A DNA stretch of 64,000 nt. Source: Acestrorhynchus altus (lineage: Eukaryota; Chordata; Actinopteri; Characiformes; Acestrorhynchidae). The notes beneath the pieces were generated by a model that was given only the letters and a program-made list of their open reading frames with translations, ran no database searches and was not told where the DNA came from. The translations under genes were made by a program, and so were the position numbers. This document shows positions 10,291 to 21,138 of this stretch, in pieces. Numbering within the stretch: position 1 is the stretch's first letter; every line of letters starts with the position of its first letter. Where the stretch lies: contig CM067509.1 in the NCBI GenBank assembly GCA_034509495.1, forward strand, positions 124,001 through 188,000, in the 5' to 3' direction.

Positions 10291-11164
10291 TAATGGCTGG
10301 TTTATTTTAATATGGTAATACCATATTCTACTGTTCTACTGACCTGGGAAAGGAACAGCAGCACCATTACAGGTGCTCAGCAAAGCAGAAATCAGATCAT
10401 TTTCAGCATTGTTTTATGATTACTTTTTTTTTTATTATATAACAAATATATCACACCCTACCCATATCTCTGTATATACATATTAAAACATATCTGTCAG
10501 GGTATATATATTTTGTAATCAGGCAAGAAAATACAAATAAACAAATAACAATTAAACATTGTTATAGTCAAACATAGTCAAACAATTAAACATTGTAAGA
10601 TACATTTTTCCAAAACTTAATTGATTGCTTTATCCCACAAGTGATTAATATATAATCATAGGCATAATTTGAAGCATTTTAATAGTTCTCATTTTTTTGT
10701 AATTTGGTCCACATAGTGCATAATTAGTATTGCAATGAAAAGTGGGGTGACCATACAAGAGACCATACAACTAGGGCTGGGCAGTATATCCACACGTATT
10801 TCAATATGAGGATATGAACAGAGCAAGATTTGGGCTGAGGTGATATCATTTAAAATAAGGTTTGGTTTCAATCGTGCAGAAACCTTTTTTCTGCTCTATT
10901 ACTCTGCTCTGCCTCTGCTCTCAACTCCTCTACTCTGATCCCCTCCACCACATTCATGTTCTCATGTACAGACAATGCAGGGGGTGTAAGGAGCCACCTA
11001 CACTGTGGATGCCCAGCCACCAGAGGTCGGCCATCTGCCAATCATGGCCATAATCACGCTGATTGAGATCAGGTGTGTGGAGGCTATTTAAGGCTTCCTC
11101 ATACCCCATTTGGTGTCTTGGTGTTTCTATGCCAAAACTCTGCTGGTAATTTCTTGGTATTTTC
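10291..11164. other. AT-rich DNA; possible LTR-like fragment at the right
   Basis: I see no exon. At about 10975-11160, 'GATCAGGTGTGTGGAGGC' and TATTTAAGG resemble a gypsy LTR promoter region, but no boundary or partner was found. Confidence 0.25.
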
Positions 11165-12849
11165 TAGTGATGGCAAACCCGAGGCTTTCTGAAGCACTGA
11201 AGCCTTTTTATGTAAATTACATAAATTATTATATAAATTACAGCTCTTGAAACTGTTCCAGTACATTAACATGACATTTGAGGTACAAAATGGCAGAATA
11301 CTTTGATGTCTGGATAATTTAATGTAATATATTAAAAGAGATTACACAGTAATATATTTTGAATTAATATATAGTACACTCAGAATGTATATTGATAAGG
11401 CACACTGGAGAAACTACACTTATAATTCTAATTGCACATTGTTGCTTGTTTCTCTTCAACGTTATTGATCTGTTAATATACACCAAATTGTAAAATTATA
11501 TTATTCACTATTATTCACATCCTACCAAGCTGGGTTTGTATCACTAGTCCATTGCCAATTTTTCCATAGGCAAGCCTCATGTAGATTTGCTGCATGGGTT
11601 ATATGAAAGAAAGAATTGCATGAAAGAATGTTATGCTCATGTATGGAGTGAAGGTGCTTGTGTAGGGCAGTGGTCACATTATATAATGGATGTGGTTATG
11701 TACATGTGTAATTCAGTTTTTATTTAGGAATATATTTTTTCCACTGTGCTGGGGTTCAGTTGGTGTCTTTTTTTAGTCACAACTTCTTCAGCCTTTGGAA
11801 ATATCCGCTCACATGGGACAGAGGAGGCCAGTGTGCATAAAAACTCCAGTGCAAAATGATAAAGGTGGGGATAAACATTTTTCTGTGATGCCCAGAATCT
11901 TAAGGGATCCTCAGTCCTTGGCATTATTGGATCTCTGAGGTATCTCTGAACCTCAACAGTGGCATCTGCAGTGGCATTTCTCACTCTCCTGGTTTCTACC
12001 ACATGGCTGTCCAATAAATCCCACAGCCCTTCACCTGAAAGAATTAAGAAGCATAATAGTCAAAAATATCTTAAAACATTTTGCACTTTAGCCATTTTCA
12101 TGACAAAGTTAAGTAACAACAAAGTGTCATAGGGAGTACCTGTGGTAGGTGTAGTACTGGATGAGGCTACTGTTGCTTCTAACTGTGGCTGACTGGTGGC
12201 AGTGGAAGTAGGTGGAGTGTTTTGTGGTTCTAGAATCCTTATTACATTACATTTAATACATATTACATTACGTTTAGCAGTCTCAACAGGTTGCTGCTCA
12301 CTTTTACTGCCTTTTCATTCTGTGCTTGTGACTGCTTTGTATTTAAGGCATGTCTCAGCATTCAAATGAGGGGAATGACTTTGGATCCTGACACACTCTG
12401 TTCCTCGGATAATTCAGTGGTTGCTTCACTGAAGGTAGATAACACACCCAGACACTCATTAATGGTGTGGAATTGTTCTGAAGTTAAAGGTTTCAAATGT
12501 GTCTTCAGTGTGACTGAAGTATGGCAAAAGTGCTGTTTCAGCAAGTCTCTACTTCTTGAATAAGCTTAAGTGTAGGCCTACCCATTTGCCCTTGCTTTTG
12601 GAACAGTGTTTCTTTGACAGTTGTGCTGGATCTGAAATATCCAGCAATCTCTCTGGCCTTTGATCTGATGTCCTCCAGTCCAGGTGTTTGATCTATGGAT
12701 TTCTTTACAATCAAATTCATGGCATGTGCAATACAGATTTTGTGACACCTTTCTTAAATTCCTGCGCTTGCCACAATATTAGGTGCTGCATCTGTCACAA
12801 AACATCTCACCTTCTTCTCAATGCCCCACTCTCCCATCAGAGCTGTCTT

Positions 12850-13377
12850 CAAATCAAATCAAATCAACATTTATTTGTATAGCACTCTTCACAACTGAAG
12901 TTGTCACAGAGCAGCTTCGCAGAAATCGAGAAATAAAAAGGTTAAAACAGCAAAAAAGGATAAGTGACAGATCCCCTAGTGAGCAAGCCAAATGGTCACA
13001 GTGGCAAAGAATAACTCCCTCAGAGCTGGAGGAAGAAACCTTGGGAGGAACCAGGATCTGCAGCCTGTAATTAAGCTAAGACATTAACAACCAAATGCTA
13101 CACTGAAAAAGTAAGTTATCAGCCTAGACTTGAAGACTGAGACAGTGTCTGAGTTCCGAACATTATCTGGAAGGTTATTCCAGAGCTGGGGGGCTTTGTA
13201 AGAAAAGGATCTTGCCCCTGCTGAAGCCCTCTGAAGTCTGGGAACTAATAGGAAGCCAGCACCCTGTGATCTGAGTGATCGTGATGGCTCATAAAGGTAA
13301 ATTAAATCCTGTAAGTATTCAGGAGCAAACCCGTGTAGGGCTTTATATGTAAGTAAAAGAATTTTGTAATCCTATCT
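12850..13377 (+). repeat. Interspersed repeat inserted in the hAT transposase
   Basis: It begins with (AAATC)n, then ACATTTATTTGTATAGCAC, and includes 'TTGTCACAGAGCAGCTTCGC' and 'GAAGAAACCTTGGGAGGAAC'. Related copies are at 34575-34770 and about 51505-51700. The orientation is plus. The class is not recognised; it is likely a LINE or SINE 3' region. It interrupts the hAT transposase reading between the C-terminal and middle pieces. Confidence 0.6.
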
Positions 13378-14215
13378 TCACCTCATCCAAGTTCTCTGCA
13401 GAATGAGACTATGGGAATTTTCCCACTCCCAGCAGAAATGTTGATAGCTCAACCTTCTCATTTATAAAGTGACATGTGATGGCCAAATATGCATCTATAT
13501 GTATAGATGTCCACATGTCAGATATAAGACTCACTGCTGTGGCTTTCTGCACCTCTTCTTTGGCCTTTTTTTGTCTCTGTGTACTTAGCTTCCACCATAC
13601 TTTTCAATGCTTTTCTTGATGAGATGACATAAGTAGGATCCAAGATACCTACAAACTCCCTAAATCCAACATCATCCTCTATTGTGAAGGGCTGTGAATC
13701 CTTACCAATCATATTCACCAATGCACTGTCAATCATTTGTTGTCTTGGCCCTAAAAATATAGGGATATGTTACATGTATGTAATTTGTAGAATTAGTACT
13801 GTGATTCAGTAAAATTGGGCTTAATGTGTCTATACCTAATACATAATATATCCTATAAAGCAAGGTGACCTTTGCAAAATAATGCAGAGGATTCACAAGA
13901 AAGAAGAAATAATATGAGTGGCGTTAGATGAGGGAGAGAATATGTAATCTGATGAAAAAGAGTAAGCAATACTTTGGGTACTTGACAGACTTGTTCGTCT
14001 TTGTCAAGGGATGTTTTCATATTTTGCTCGACAAGGCACTTCACCTGAAGCAAAATATCCAGAACTTTTGGATGAAATGCATACAGTAATTTTAACATTT
14101 AAACATGGTGAGCGTCTCTGTATTGAAATACTTTCAAAATATGTTTTGTCATAAGGCAATGCTTTTACTGGTTGTATGACATGATAGTACACACTTTGAA
14201 CTATGAAGAAGGTGC

Positions 14216-14218
<3 letters not shown>

Positions 14219-14264
<46 letters not shown>
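14219..14264. repeat. (TA)n microsatellite
   Basis: About 22 TA units, inside the hAT element. Confidence 0.95.
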
Positions 14265-14265
<1 letters not shown>

Positions 14266-14428
14266 CTGATAAATTGCTGATAAAATTGACAAAATGAGTC
14301 TAAAAGGTGTTTTCTTCCTAAGTTTTTATTTTTAAAATAATAATTTTATACGTTATTAAATGGGAAAAGTTCAAAGTGTTCCCAAACTTCAGAACTGGTT
14401 CCATTCTAATTTTTTATTATCTACTATC

Positions 14429-14431
<3 letters not shown>

Positions 14432-14479
<48 letters not shown>

Positions 14480-14630
14480 TTCTGTCTGTCCACCTTTCTC
14501 ACTCTCTCTGACTATTTCTCACACACTCTCACTCTCTTTGTCTCTATCTATCTCTCTATCTCTATCTCTCTGTCTCTCTCAATCTATTGCTATCTCTATC
14601 TCTCTGTGTATCTCTATATCTCCGCTAAGA
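14432..14630. repeat. (TC)n/(CTAT)n polypyrimidine tract
   Basis: A pure (TC)n block at 14432-14467 is followed by interrupted CTAT/CTCT repeats to about 14630. Open frames of Leu/Ser repeats here are not genes. Confidence 0.9.
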
Positions 14631-14867
14631 ACCCTTGAAGTGCGTGCCAGGTTTCGCTGCTTTTGAATCCTTCCCTAAAGCAGTCACATGATTGTGTCCC
14701 GAAATGAAGCTTCGGACATCTTTGGTCACATGATCAATGTAGAATGAATCAAGCTTTGGTACAGTGATTCAAACCAATGCATATCGTTTTTTTCGACATG
14801 CCTCGAAGCTTCAGATTCAAGGATAACATCACTAATACTTTCCACCTTCAAAAAGAAGTAGTGCTGC

Positions 14868-15020
14868 TCTGCTTTCCCTCCTTTTAAAAAGAGTGCTTTA
14901 TTTTCCCTCCTTTAAAGGGAGATCTTCTCTACTTTTCCTCCTTTAAAAAGGAGAGCCTCTGTAGTTTCCCTCCTTAAAAGCAAGAGTGGTTTTGTGTTCG
15001 CCTTTGCTCTCCTTTCGAGG
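14868..15020. repeat. Hairpin minisatellite (TTTCCCTCCTTTAAAAGGAG units)
   Basis: Four to five degenerate units of about 30-37 bp each contain an inverted repeat of the type CCTCCTTTAAAAAGGAG, so each can fold into a hairpin. Units start near 14875, 14911, 14936 and 14968, with a weaker one near 15006. Confidence 0.6.
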
Positions 15021-15334
15021 GAGTAGTTGTGTGTATTCACATTTTCTTTTCTCATTGAGGAGTCCCCTCTTGACTCCAGCCAGGCTTATAAGCTGGGCTG
15101 CTCACATCATTTCCAGGGCGACACATTAGTTACGTGCCCTTGTAGGGGTTTGAAACCAGTGTGATACATTTTATTTGTTTTTTGTTTATCCATTTCTCCC
15201 TTTTCTTTTCAGAGCACTGGTTAATCCTCCACCAGTGCTCTGCTCATTACTCCCATCATCATTAGATAACTTAAAGCACAAGCACCTTTCATCACTGAGG
15301 GGCTGATAAGCCCAGATAACCATAAACCACTCCC

Positions 15335-15410
15335 CCATCAATTGATCTGTGGTTAAGCCTCTCACCTACCACCTCAGTGGCCAGGGTTCAAACCCTGATC
15401 TAATCAGCCC
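15335..15410 (+). repeat. tRNA-like SINE head
   Basis: 'TGGTTAAGCC' resembles an A box, and 35 bp later 'GGTTCAAACCC' is a near-perfect pol III B box. No cloverleaf with a full acceptor stem is evident, so this is called a SINE-like remnant and not a tRNA gene. The surroundings (14840-16060) hold no exon that I can see. Confidence 0.4.
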
Positions 15411-16059
15411 TGGTTTTGAGTTCATCCAGACTGGGAGTCCAATACATGTGAAGTCTCAACCCGGGTGGGTTTACATTCCAATTCACACCAGGGTTGTAGT
15501 CCCATAACAGGGGACAAGTCTTAGTGTGTATAAAGAAGAAATGAAGATCAAATTTCAGTGTTTAAATATAATAAAAAGAAAAGACTGAATTTTTCAGATA
15601 TATATATATATATATATATCAGCTAAAATATAGCAGGTGAGAGTTTTGAGAGTTTTTGCCCATATTGCCCAACCCTACTAACAACTTATTAGATCACTCT
15701 GGCTATTTTATACTGGATGTACCAGAATAACTGTAAAGGACTTGAATGGAGTGTCTGTTAATGCATACAATAGCACAACATGACATGAAAAATAGAGCAT
15801 GATTTACTAGCTAGATGTCTGACAGCTTGCATCTAGATTTAATGAGCAGAAAGGTCCTGCAGGCAGTGTCTTCCAGACAAGGATGTCATAATTCATGTAA
15901 CCCTGCCTTATTACAATAAGAAAATAATTTTTAAAAATTAATTTAAAAAATGATTTCTCAGAAAATAAAAAATGTGCATGGGGGAAAACTAACTGTTGGT
16001 AAATTGGCTGTTTTGTCATTGAAAAAAAATTGGGATGGGCAGAGCCAAACATTGTACTG

Positions 16060-16540
16060 CATCCAGCCAACTGAGGCACTAGACCTGTTGTGGCTTTGCT
16101 TTTGAAAAACTTAATACATTCATGAGACTTCATGGTTTGGTTTGTGCTCTGACATACACTGTCTACTATGGAACCTTATATAAACAGGTGTGTGCCTTTC
16201 CAAATCATGTCCATTCAACTGAATTTACCACAGGTTTCCTGTAGAAACAAGCTGTAGAAACATCTGAAGGATGAGCAGTGGAAACAAGATGCACCTGAGC
16301 CCAATTTTGAGTGTCATGGCAAAGGCTGTGAATACTTGTGTACATGTTATTACTTTATGTTTTATTTTTTTATACATTTGCAAATATTTCAAACAAACTT
16401 CTCACTTCATTGTGGTGTATTATGTGTAGAATTCTGAGGGAAATATGAATTTAATCCATTTTGGAATAAGGCTGTGACATAAAATGTGCAGAAAGTGAAG
16501 CACTGTGAATGCTTTTGAAAATTATGCATGAAATTGTTGA
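16060..16540 (-). mobile_element. Tc1-like transposon remnant (copy A)
   Basis: It contains 'GGAACCTTATATAAACAGGT', 'ACATCTGAAGGATGAGCAGT' and the end segment AGAATTCTGAGGGAAATATG...AAGCACTGTGAATGCTTT. The same segments occur in the copies at 42.99-43.53 kb and 50.54-51.06 kb. It holds only the 5'/terminal part, with no transposase domain. It abuts the tap2 pseudogene exon at 16560. Confidence 0.6.
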
Positions 16541-16559
16541 AAATTTATGCTTTTTGTAG

Positions 16560-16749
16560 ACTCTCAAAGAAGGTTCGGTACTCTATAGGAAGAGTCAATG
16601 ATGCTGCGGGAAAGACATATCAGGCATCAGTACAATGAAGAGCTTTAACTCTGAGCAGAATGAGTTATGCCATTGTAATGATCGGCTTATGGACACTGAT
16701 AATCTAAAGACGGGGTACAGTCAGGGCAGTGTACCTGCTCGTGAGATGG
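16560..16749 (+). pseudogene. tap2-like pseudogene, exon A (end of TM core)
   Basis: An acceptor (TTTTTGTAG) precedes 16560 and a donor (GG|GTAAGT) follows 16749. One frame reads ISGISTMKSFNSEQNE and then NDRLMDTDNLKT. This matches the cytosolic 'SGxxTVRSFxAExxExxxYxxxLxxxxxLK' loop of TAP2. A TGA interrupts the frame near 16599, and the conserved tail after NLKT is replaced by unrelated residues. It belongs with the two exons near 19.6-19.9 kb. Confidence 0.7.
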
Positions 16750-18009
16750 GTAAGTGTGAAATGACATTTTCTTTAATGTTTTACAGCATAACTGCATGAA
16801 CATCTGTGATACCCTGAAATGGTTAATCACATTGTGGAGTAATTGGTTGTTTTTTTTCCATTGTTGTTGTTCATAAGAAAGGTCCCATCTCCATACACTG
16901 TATTTTCTCTGATAAGTGTTAAGGTTTGTGAATGTAATTTTTGTAGTTCAAAGAGTAGCTCCTGAGGTGAGTGCTGGGTGTGGTAGGCTGGGGGTGGTGG
17001 TTCAGGAGCTCAGATCAGAGCCTGCCTGCTGACTGACAGCAACTGAAGCATTGTCTTGTGCTCTTTTCTGCAAAAATACAGACCCCATCGGAGACCTGTA
17101 ACACATCCCCCAGATAAAGTTGAGGCACTTTTATCTGAAATGAAATATGACAGACTGCCACTGATCAAACTGTGAAAATGTGAGGTCTACATTTCTTTGT
17201 GCTAAAGTTATTCAAAGCAAAAACATGGATAAAATACCCATAGAGATGTAACACAGCAAACATACAGCAAAACACAATGGATAACAATGCATAGGTGCAT
17301 ATAAACTAAGATGGTATTTGGGTGCAGATGAGATAGTGTGAGACAGCTTGGAAATGGAAAAACATTGACCCTTTGACAACAGTTAAGATGAGCCATCATA
17401 CAGAGGGAGGCCTGACCAGAGAAATACTGTCAGTATGCAGGAGTATTTACAATTTTAAGTAGGTGCTCAATGGCACTGAAAAGGCTCTGTTTGTTACACA
17501 CCACAGTTAACACCTCGGTTTGGTATAATTTCGATGGATTATTTAGCTTTGTTTTAGTTTAATTTTAGATAATAAGTATGTATCAGGGTGCATGAGGTTG
17601 GAAAAAACTGACACTGCAATATATATATATATATATATATTCTGCAATATGTAACTGCGATTAAAAAAAAATACATTGCTCACCAGAAGTCAATCAAGTC
17701 AATAATATTTTCTGTGTATTAAAGACTGTAGTAAAATAAGTGATATTGGGCAGATAGACTCTGATTCAGGTTAGTCTGTTATGGAAAATTATCATACTTT
17801 TGTATCAAAAAGCAAAACATTTCATTGCGTCAGGGTGCAAGATATAGAGAAACTGAGCTGGTCTGATCACCATTACTGTTGGAATTCATTTCACAGGTGT
17901 GTTATTGAATATTACTGGATATTACCAGTTACTGCAGACAGAGGGGACTGTTTCTAAGGTCACCACAACAAAACTGGCATTTCACATAGACGTACTCCTT
18001 TCTCTTAAA
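16750..18009. other. Intron-like DNA of the tap2 pseudogene
   Basis: No exon recognised. There is a (TA)n run at about 17618-17640. The rest looks unique. Confidence 0.4.
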
Positions 18010-19457
18010 AATCCTTGGACGGTTTGTCTATAATCAGCTATCTTCAACTAAACTATCATCTGATGTAATTCTCCTCGACCTCTCTGCAGCCTTTGACACA
18101 GTAGACCACAGGATCCTCCTGTCAGTCCTTGGTAGCCTTGGAATCACCGGTTCTGCATTACAATGGATTGCATCATACTTGAAAGAGTGTTCTTACCAGG
18201 TCACAAGGTAGGGCGCCACATCAGCTCCATGCAGACTTTCCACTGGTGTTCCACAAGGCTCAGTCCTTGGTCTTATTCTCTTTTCTCTCTACACTACCTC
18301 TCTTGGTAAAGTCATGGGTTTTCCACTGCTAAGGTGATGACACTCAACTCATCCTCTCTTTCCCACCTTCTGACACCCAGGTCTCATCCTATATCTCAGC
18401 TTGCCTCTCTGATGTCTCATCATGGATAGCAGCCCATCACCTCAAACTCAACCCTAGCAAGACTGAACTACTATTCATTCCTGGAATCACTGGTGCTCAT
18501 CCTGATCTCACCATTCTCCTTGAGAACTGACTGGTCACTCCATCTGCTGAAGCACGGAGCCTGTGGATGACCAATTATCGTTCTCAGCTCATGTTGCAAA
18601 CCTGACTCAGTCATGCAGATTTCTCCTTTACAACATCAGGAGAATTCAACCCTTTCTGTATAGAGAGGCCACTCAGGTGCTTGTTCAGTCTCTTGTCAAT
18701 TCAAGACTAGACTACTGCAACTCCCTTCTACCTGGCCTTCCTATGCGAACCATCAGACTATTGCAACTAATCCAGAATGCAGCAGCGTGGCTCATCTTCA
18801 ATGTTAGACACAAAGATTATTTATTTATTTATTTATTTATTTCTACTCAGGATTGCACATATTTATTGTTTACCTTCTCCCTATTGATCTGTGGGTGCAG
18901 ACAGTTGTAAAAAAGCATTTCACTGCATGTTGTACTGTGTATAACTATGTGCGTGACAAAACAAATCTTGAACCTTGAACCTCCTAAATTAAGTCATGTA
19001 ACTCCTCTACTGCATTCTCTTCATTGGCTTCCTGTAACAGCCCAGATCAGATTCAAAACCTTGATGCTAACCTACAAAGCCAAAAACGGACCAGCTCCTC
19101 CATACATGACAAAAATGGAGCCCTTCGAGCTTCAAGTACAGCACGGCTTGACCCACCATCCCTCAAGAAACAAGGAAAACATGCATCCAGACTCTTCTTT
19201 TCTGGCACCAAAATGGTGGACTGAACTTCCCCTGGGAGTCTGAACCGCTAAGTCCCTCATTGTTTTCAAACGCAGACTGAAGACCCATCTGTTTTAGGAG
19301 TATTTATCTCCATAAAGACATTTGTGTTCAACAGGATCTAAGTATGAGGAATCTCTAGATTCTAGCCTAGTCTGTTCGCTAAGGATATTTGTGAACAGCA
19401 AAGCACTTTTGTAAGCCACTCTGGATAAGGACGTCTGCTAAATGCCATTGGGATGAA
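18010..19457 (+). mobile_element. L2-clade LINE remnant within the tap2 pseudogene intron
   Basis: Plus-strand reverse transcriptase pieces include LLDLSAAFDTVDHRILL (about 18080), STGVPQGSVLG (18240) and DDTQLIL (18335). C-terminal LVQSLVNSRLDYCNSLL (18680) and LSHVTPLLHSLHWLPVTA (18985) follow. The element ends in the conserved tail GACGTCTGCTAAATGCCATT. Many stops and shifts make it much older than the copy at 31.7-34.1 kb. A foreign segment of about 165 bp, beginning with (TTTA)n, sits at about 18811-18975 inside the reading. Confidence 0.8.
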
Positions 19458-19550
19458 TACATATCCCATTACACCCCAGTATTGAGTAATGCATCATGAG
19501 ACATGATTGAAAGATTGATCATTTCAGGTTTATAATTCCCTCTTTTTCAG

Positions 19551-19670
19551 CTGAGAATGAAGGGGTCTAGGCTACACTATGCCAGTCTCTTTATACAGTA
19601 TGGCCAGGTGACCACAGGTAGTCTAGTCTTATTTATTCTTTTCCATTCAGACCTTGTGGACAACATTGGG
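19551..19670 (+). pseudogene. tap2-like pseudogene, exon B
   Basis: It has a clear acceptor (CTCTTTTTCAG) and donor (GGG|GTATGT). The 40 codons read SLFIQYGQVTTGSLVLFILF-HSDLVDNI, which matches the TAP2 segment 'G...I..G.(L/V)T.G.L..F..Y...(V/L)...I' that ends the membrane domain. There are no stops within the exon, but several conserved positions have changed. Confidence 0.75.
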
Positions 19671-19757
19671 GTATGTTGACCTTTGACCTTCTGAAAAGCA
19701 AAACTGTAAACATCTTATAAATACATACTAAACATTCTGCTGCTGTAACCTTCCCAG

Positions 19758-19960
19758 ACTTTGATTTACATATTTGGAGACATGCTGAACTCTGTGGGTG
19801 CAGCAGCGAAGGTGTTTGAGTACCTAGACCCCAAGCCTGAAGTTAGCACTGATGGAACTCTACAGCCAGAGAAGCTGAAAGGACACATCTGTTTTCAGAA
19901 GTTCACATTCTCCTATCCAACACAGCAGGACCGCACTGTGCTGAAGGGACTACTCCTCAG
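19758..19960 (+). pseudogene. tap2-like pseudogene, exon C (start of nucleotide-binding region)
   Basis: After the acceptor (CCTTCCCAG) the frame reads TLIYIFGDMLNSVGAAAKVF, then EYLDPKPEVS and FTFSYPTQQDRTVLKG. This is the TAP2 junction into the ATP-binding domain and includes the A-loop aromatic region. The usual donor after VLK is absent, and the frame runs into non-homologous sequence. The Walker A, signature and Walker B exons are not found downstream; a PABP-like remnant and an LTR element follow. This copy therefore cannot make an ABC transporter. Confidence 0.8.
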
Positions 19961-20009
19961 CCACCTGATGTTCACATTTTTCATAAATTTCATAATTTAT
20001 TACATGTAA

Positions 20010-20740
20010 TAAACATTGAGGTAACAAACATGCATAAATTATGGTACAAATGTAAGGCAAAGAAATGGTTGAGTAATCAGCAAATGTTTGAACATTTAAA
20101 TTGTTTGTGTAAATTTGCAAAGCTTAATTTACCTCCATTACTACAAACTATCATTTCTGTCTCTTGTTAGTCCTCTCTCCCCAGTCAGTTCCCCCCCCAT
20201 GTGCTTCTTAGCACATGGTTTGTTTGTTTTGTCATAGTCTCCCCTCCCTCTTTCCACACATTACCACCTGTCTTTGTCAGTCAACTGCAAATGTTGTCTG
20301 GTAATGTTGTCAGAGTTTGATGTTTCTGCATTTGTTTGTTTATGTTACTGTTTTACTTTGTTAGTCTATGTTCTGTTTTAGTTTCAGTCAGCCCTGTATC
20401 TTACATTGGTCACTGTGTCTTGTGCTTTGTGTTATACATTAAATGTACAACCCCTGCGTTTACCTTCCAAGGCACTTAAATGCATTTTAATTCTTAAAGG
20501 CTTTCTGCACAGGCTTGTTAGGGATGGTTTATAAGTTTTCAACTTTAAGTGTGTCATAATCTTGTAAATTAATATTTTCACTGGAGAATATTGTAACTGA
20601 AAATCTTTATGCAAAATCATTTGCTTGTGTACTCGGGATAAACAGCATATTGTATTTAACATACTGTGTTTTTAATGACTTAACCTAGACCTTTAATAAA
20701 ATAGCAAAGTCTTTGTTCACTCACCCTTCACATCTTCTAG
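20010..20740. other. Unassigned AT-rich DNA
   Basis: Nothing coding recognised. The 20165-20400 stretch is pyrimidine-rich (CCCCCCCATG, TTTGTTTGTTT) and may be an old repeat. Confidence 0.4.
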
Positions 20741-20833
20741 GCTGTGGATATGTTGAATGGAGCAAAGCTCAGTGGGAAGGTGATATACTTTGGCCAAGCA
20801 CAGAGAAAGAAGGGGCATCAGAAGTGCAACTTG
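20741..20833 (+). pseudogene. Poly(A)-binding-protein-like exon remnant
   Basis: After an acceptor (CATCTTCTAG) the frame reads AVDMLNGAKLSGKVIYFGQA and QRKKGHQK. This resembles the end of the third RNA-recognition motif of cytoplasmic PABP (AV..MNG.EL.GK.IYVGRAQKK.ERQ), with RNP-like IYFGQA. The similarity stops where the LTR begins at about 20834. No neighbouring PABP exons are visible, so it is a stray duplicated or dead exon. Confidence 0.5.
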
Positions 20834-21138
20834 TGTCACACAAGACCAGGTATATTTCAACAGGATGATGCAGGCAAACAAAGGCAGGCAAGGGATATCC
20901 GAAAATCAAGGTCAAAAATACAAAGCAGAGGTCAAATCACCAAAAAATTAGACAGATACAAGAATGCTTAGAATTGCTAGGAAACCAAGACAAGACGTCG
21001 CACCTGAGTCCTGGGGAGCAACTAATTTATATAGAGTAGACAGGAAATGATTAATAGGTAACAGGAAGTGACTAATAGTGAGGAGAGAGCGACCTCCTGA
21101 GGCGTGGAGGGGCAATGCCTGGGTCAATGGTAACATCA
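20834..21138 (-). repeat. 3' LTR of the chromovirus (inferred)
   Basis: On the minus strand a purine tract (GGGGGGG, 21139-21145) is followed by TGATGTTACC, and the segment closes near 20834 with TGTGACA. This gives a TG...CA-bounded LTR of about 305 bp next to the chromodomain reading. No second copy was found to confirm the boundaries. Confidence 0.45.

Larger units (their letters stand above)
11165..14834 (-). mobile_element. hAT DNA transposon, near full length, decayed transposase
   Basis: The termini TAGTGATGGCAAAC (11165) and, as reverse complement of the right end, TAGTGATGTTATCC (14834) are imperfect inverted repeats. GAAGCTTCG-like subterminal motifs follow. The flanks gtattttc and atactttc fit an aged 8-bp target duplication (6 of 8). 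The transposase is on the minus strand. Pieces at 13518-13736, 12538-12720 and 12362-12544 match its middle (SRKALKSMVEAKY, MNLIVKKSIDQTPGLEDIRSKAREI). The piece at 11724-12014 is the C-terminal hATC dimerisation domain (FWASQKNVYPHLYHFALEFL, SSVPCERIF, KKRHQLNP). Stops and shifts separate the pieces. Another repeat is inserted at 12850-13377. Confidence 0.75.

Noticed and set aside
14360..14666. Ser/Leu-rich open frames of about 95 codons
   Set aside because: Encoded by the (TC)n/(CTAT)n microsatellite.
15340..15405. Possible tRNA gene
   Set aside because: A- and B-box-like motifs are present, but no paired acceptor stem or clear anticodon arm. A SINE remnant is more likely.
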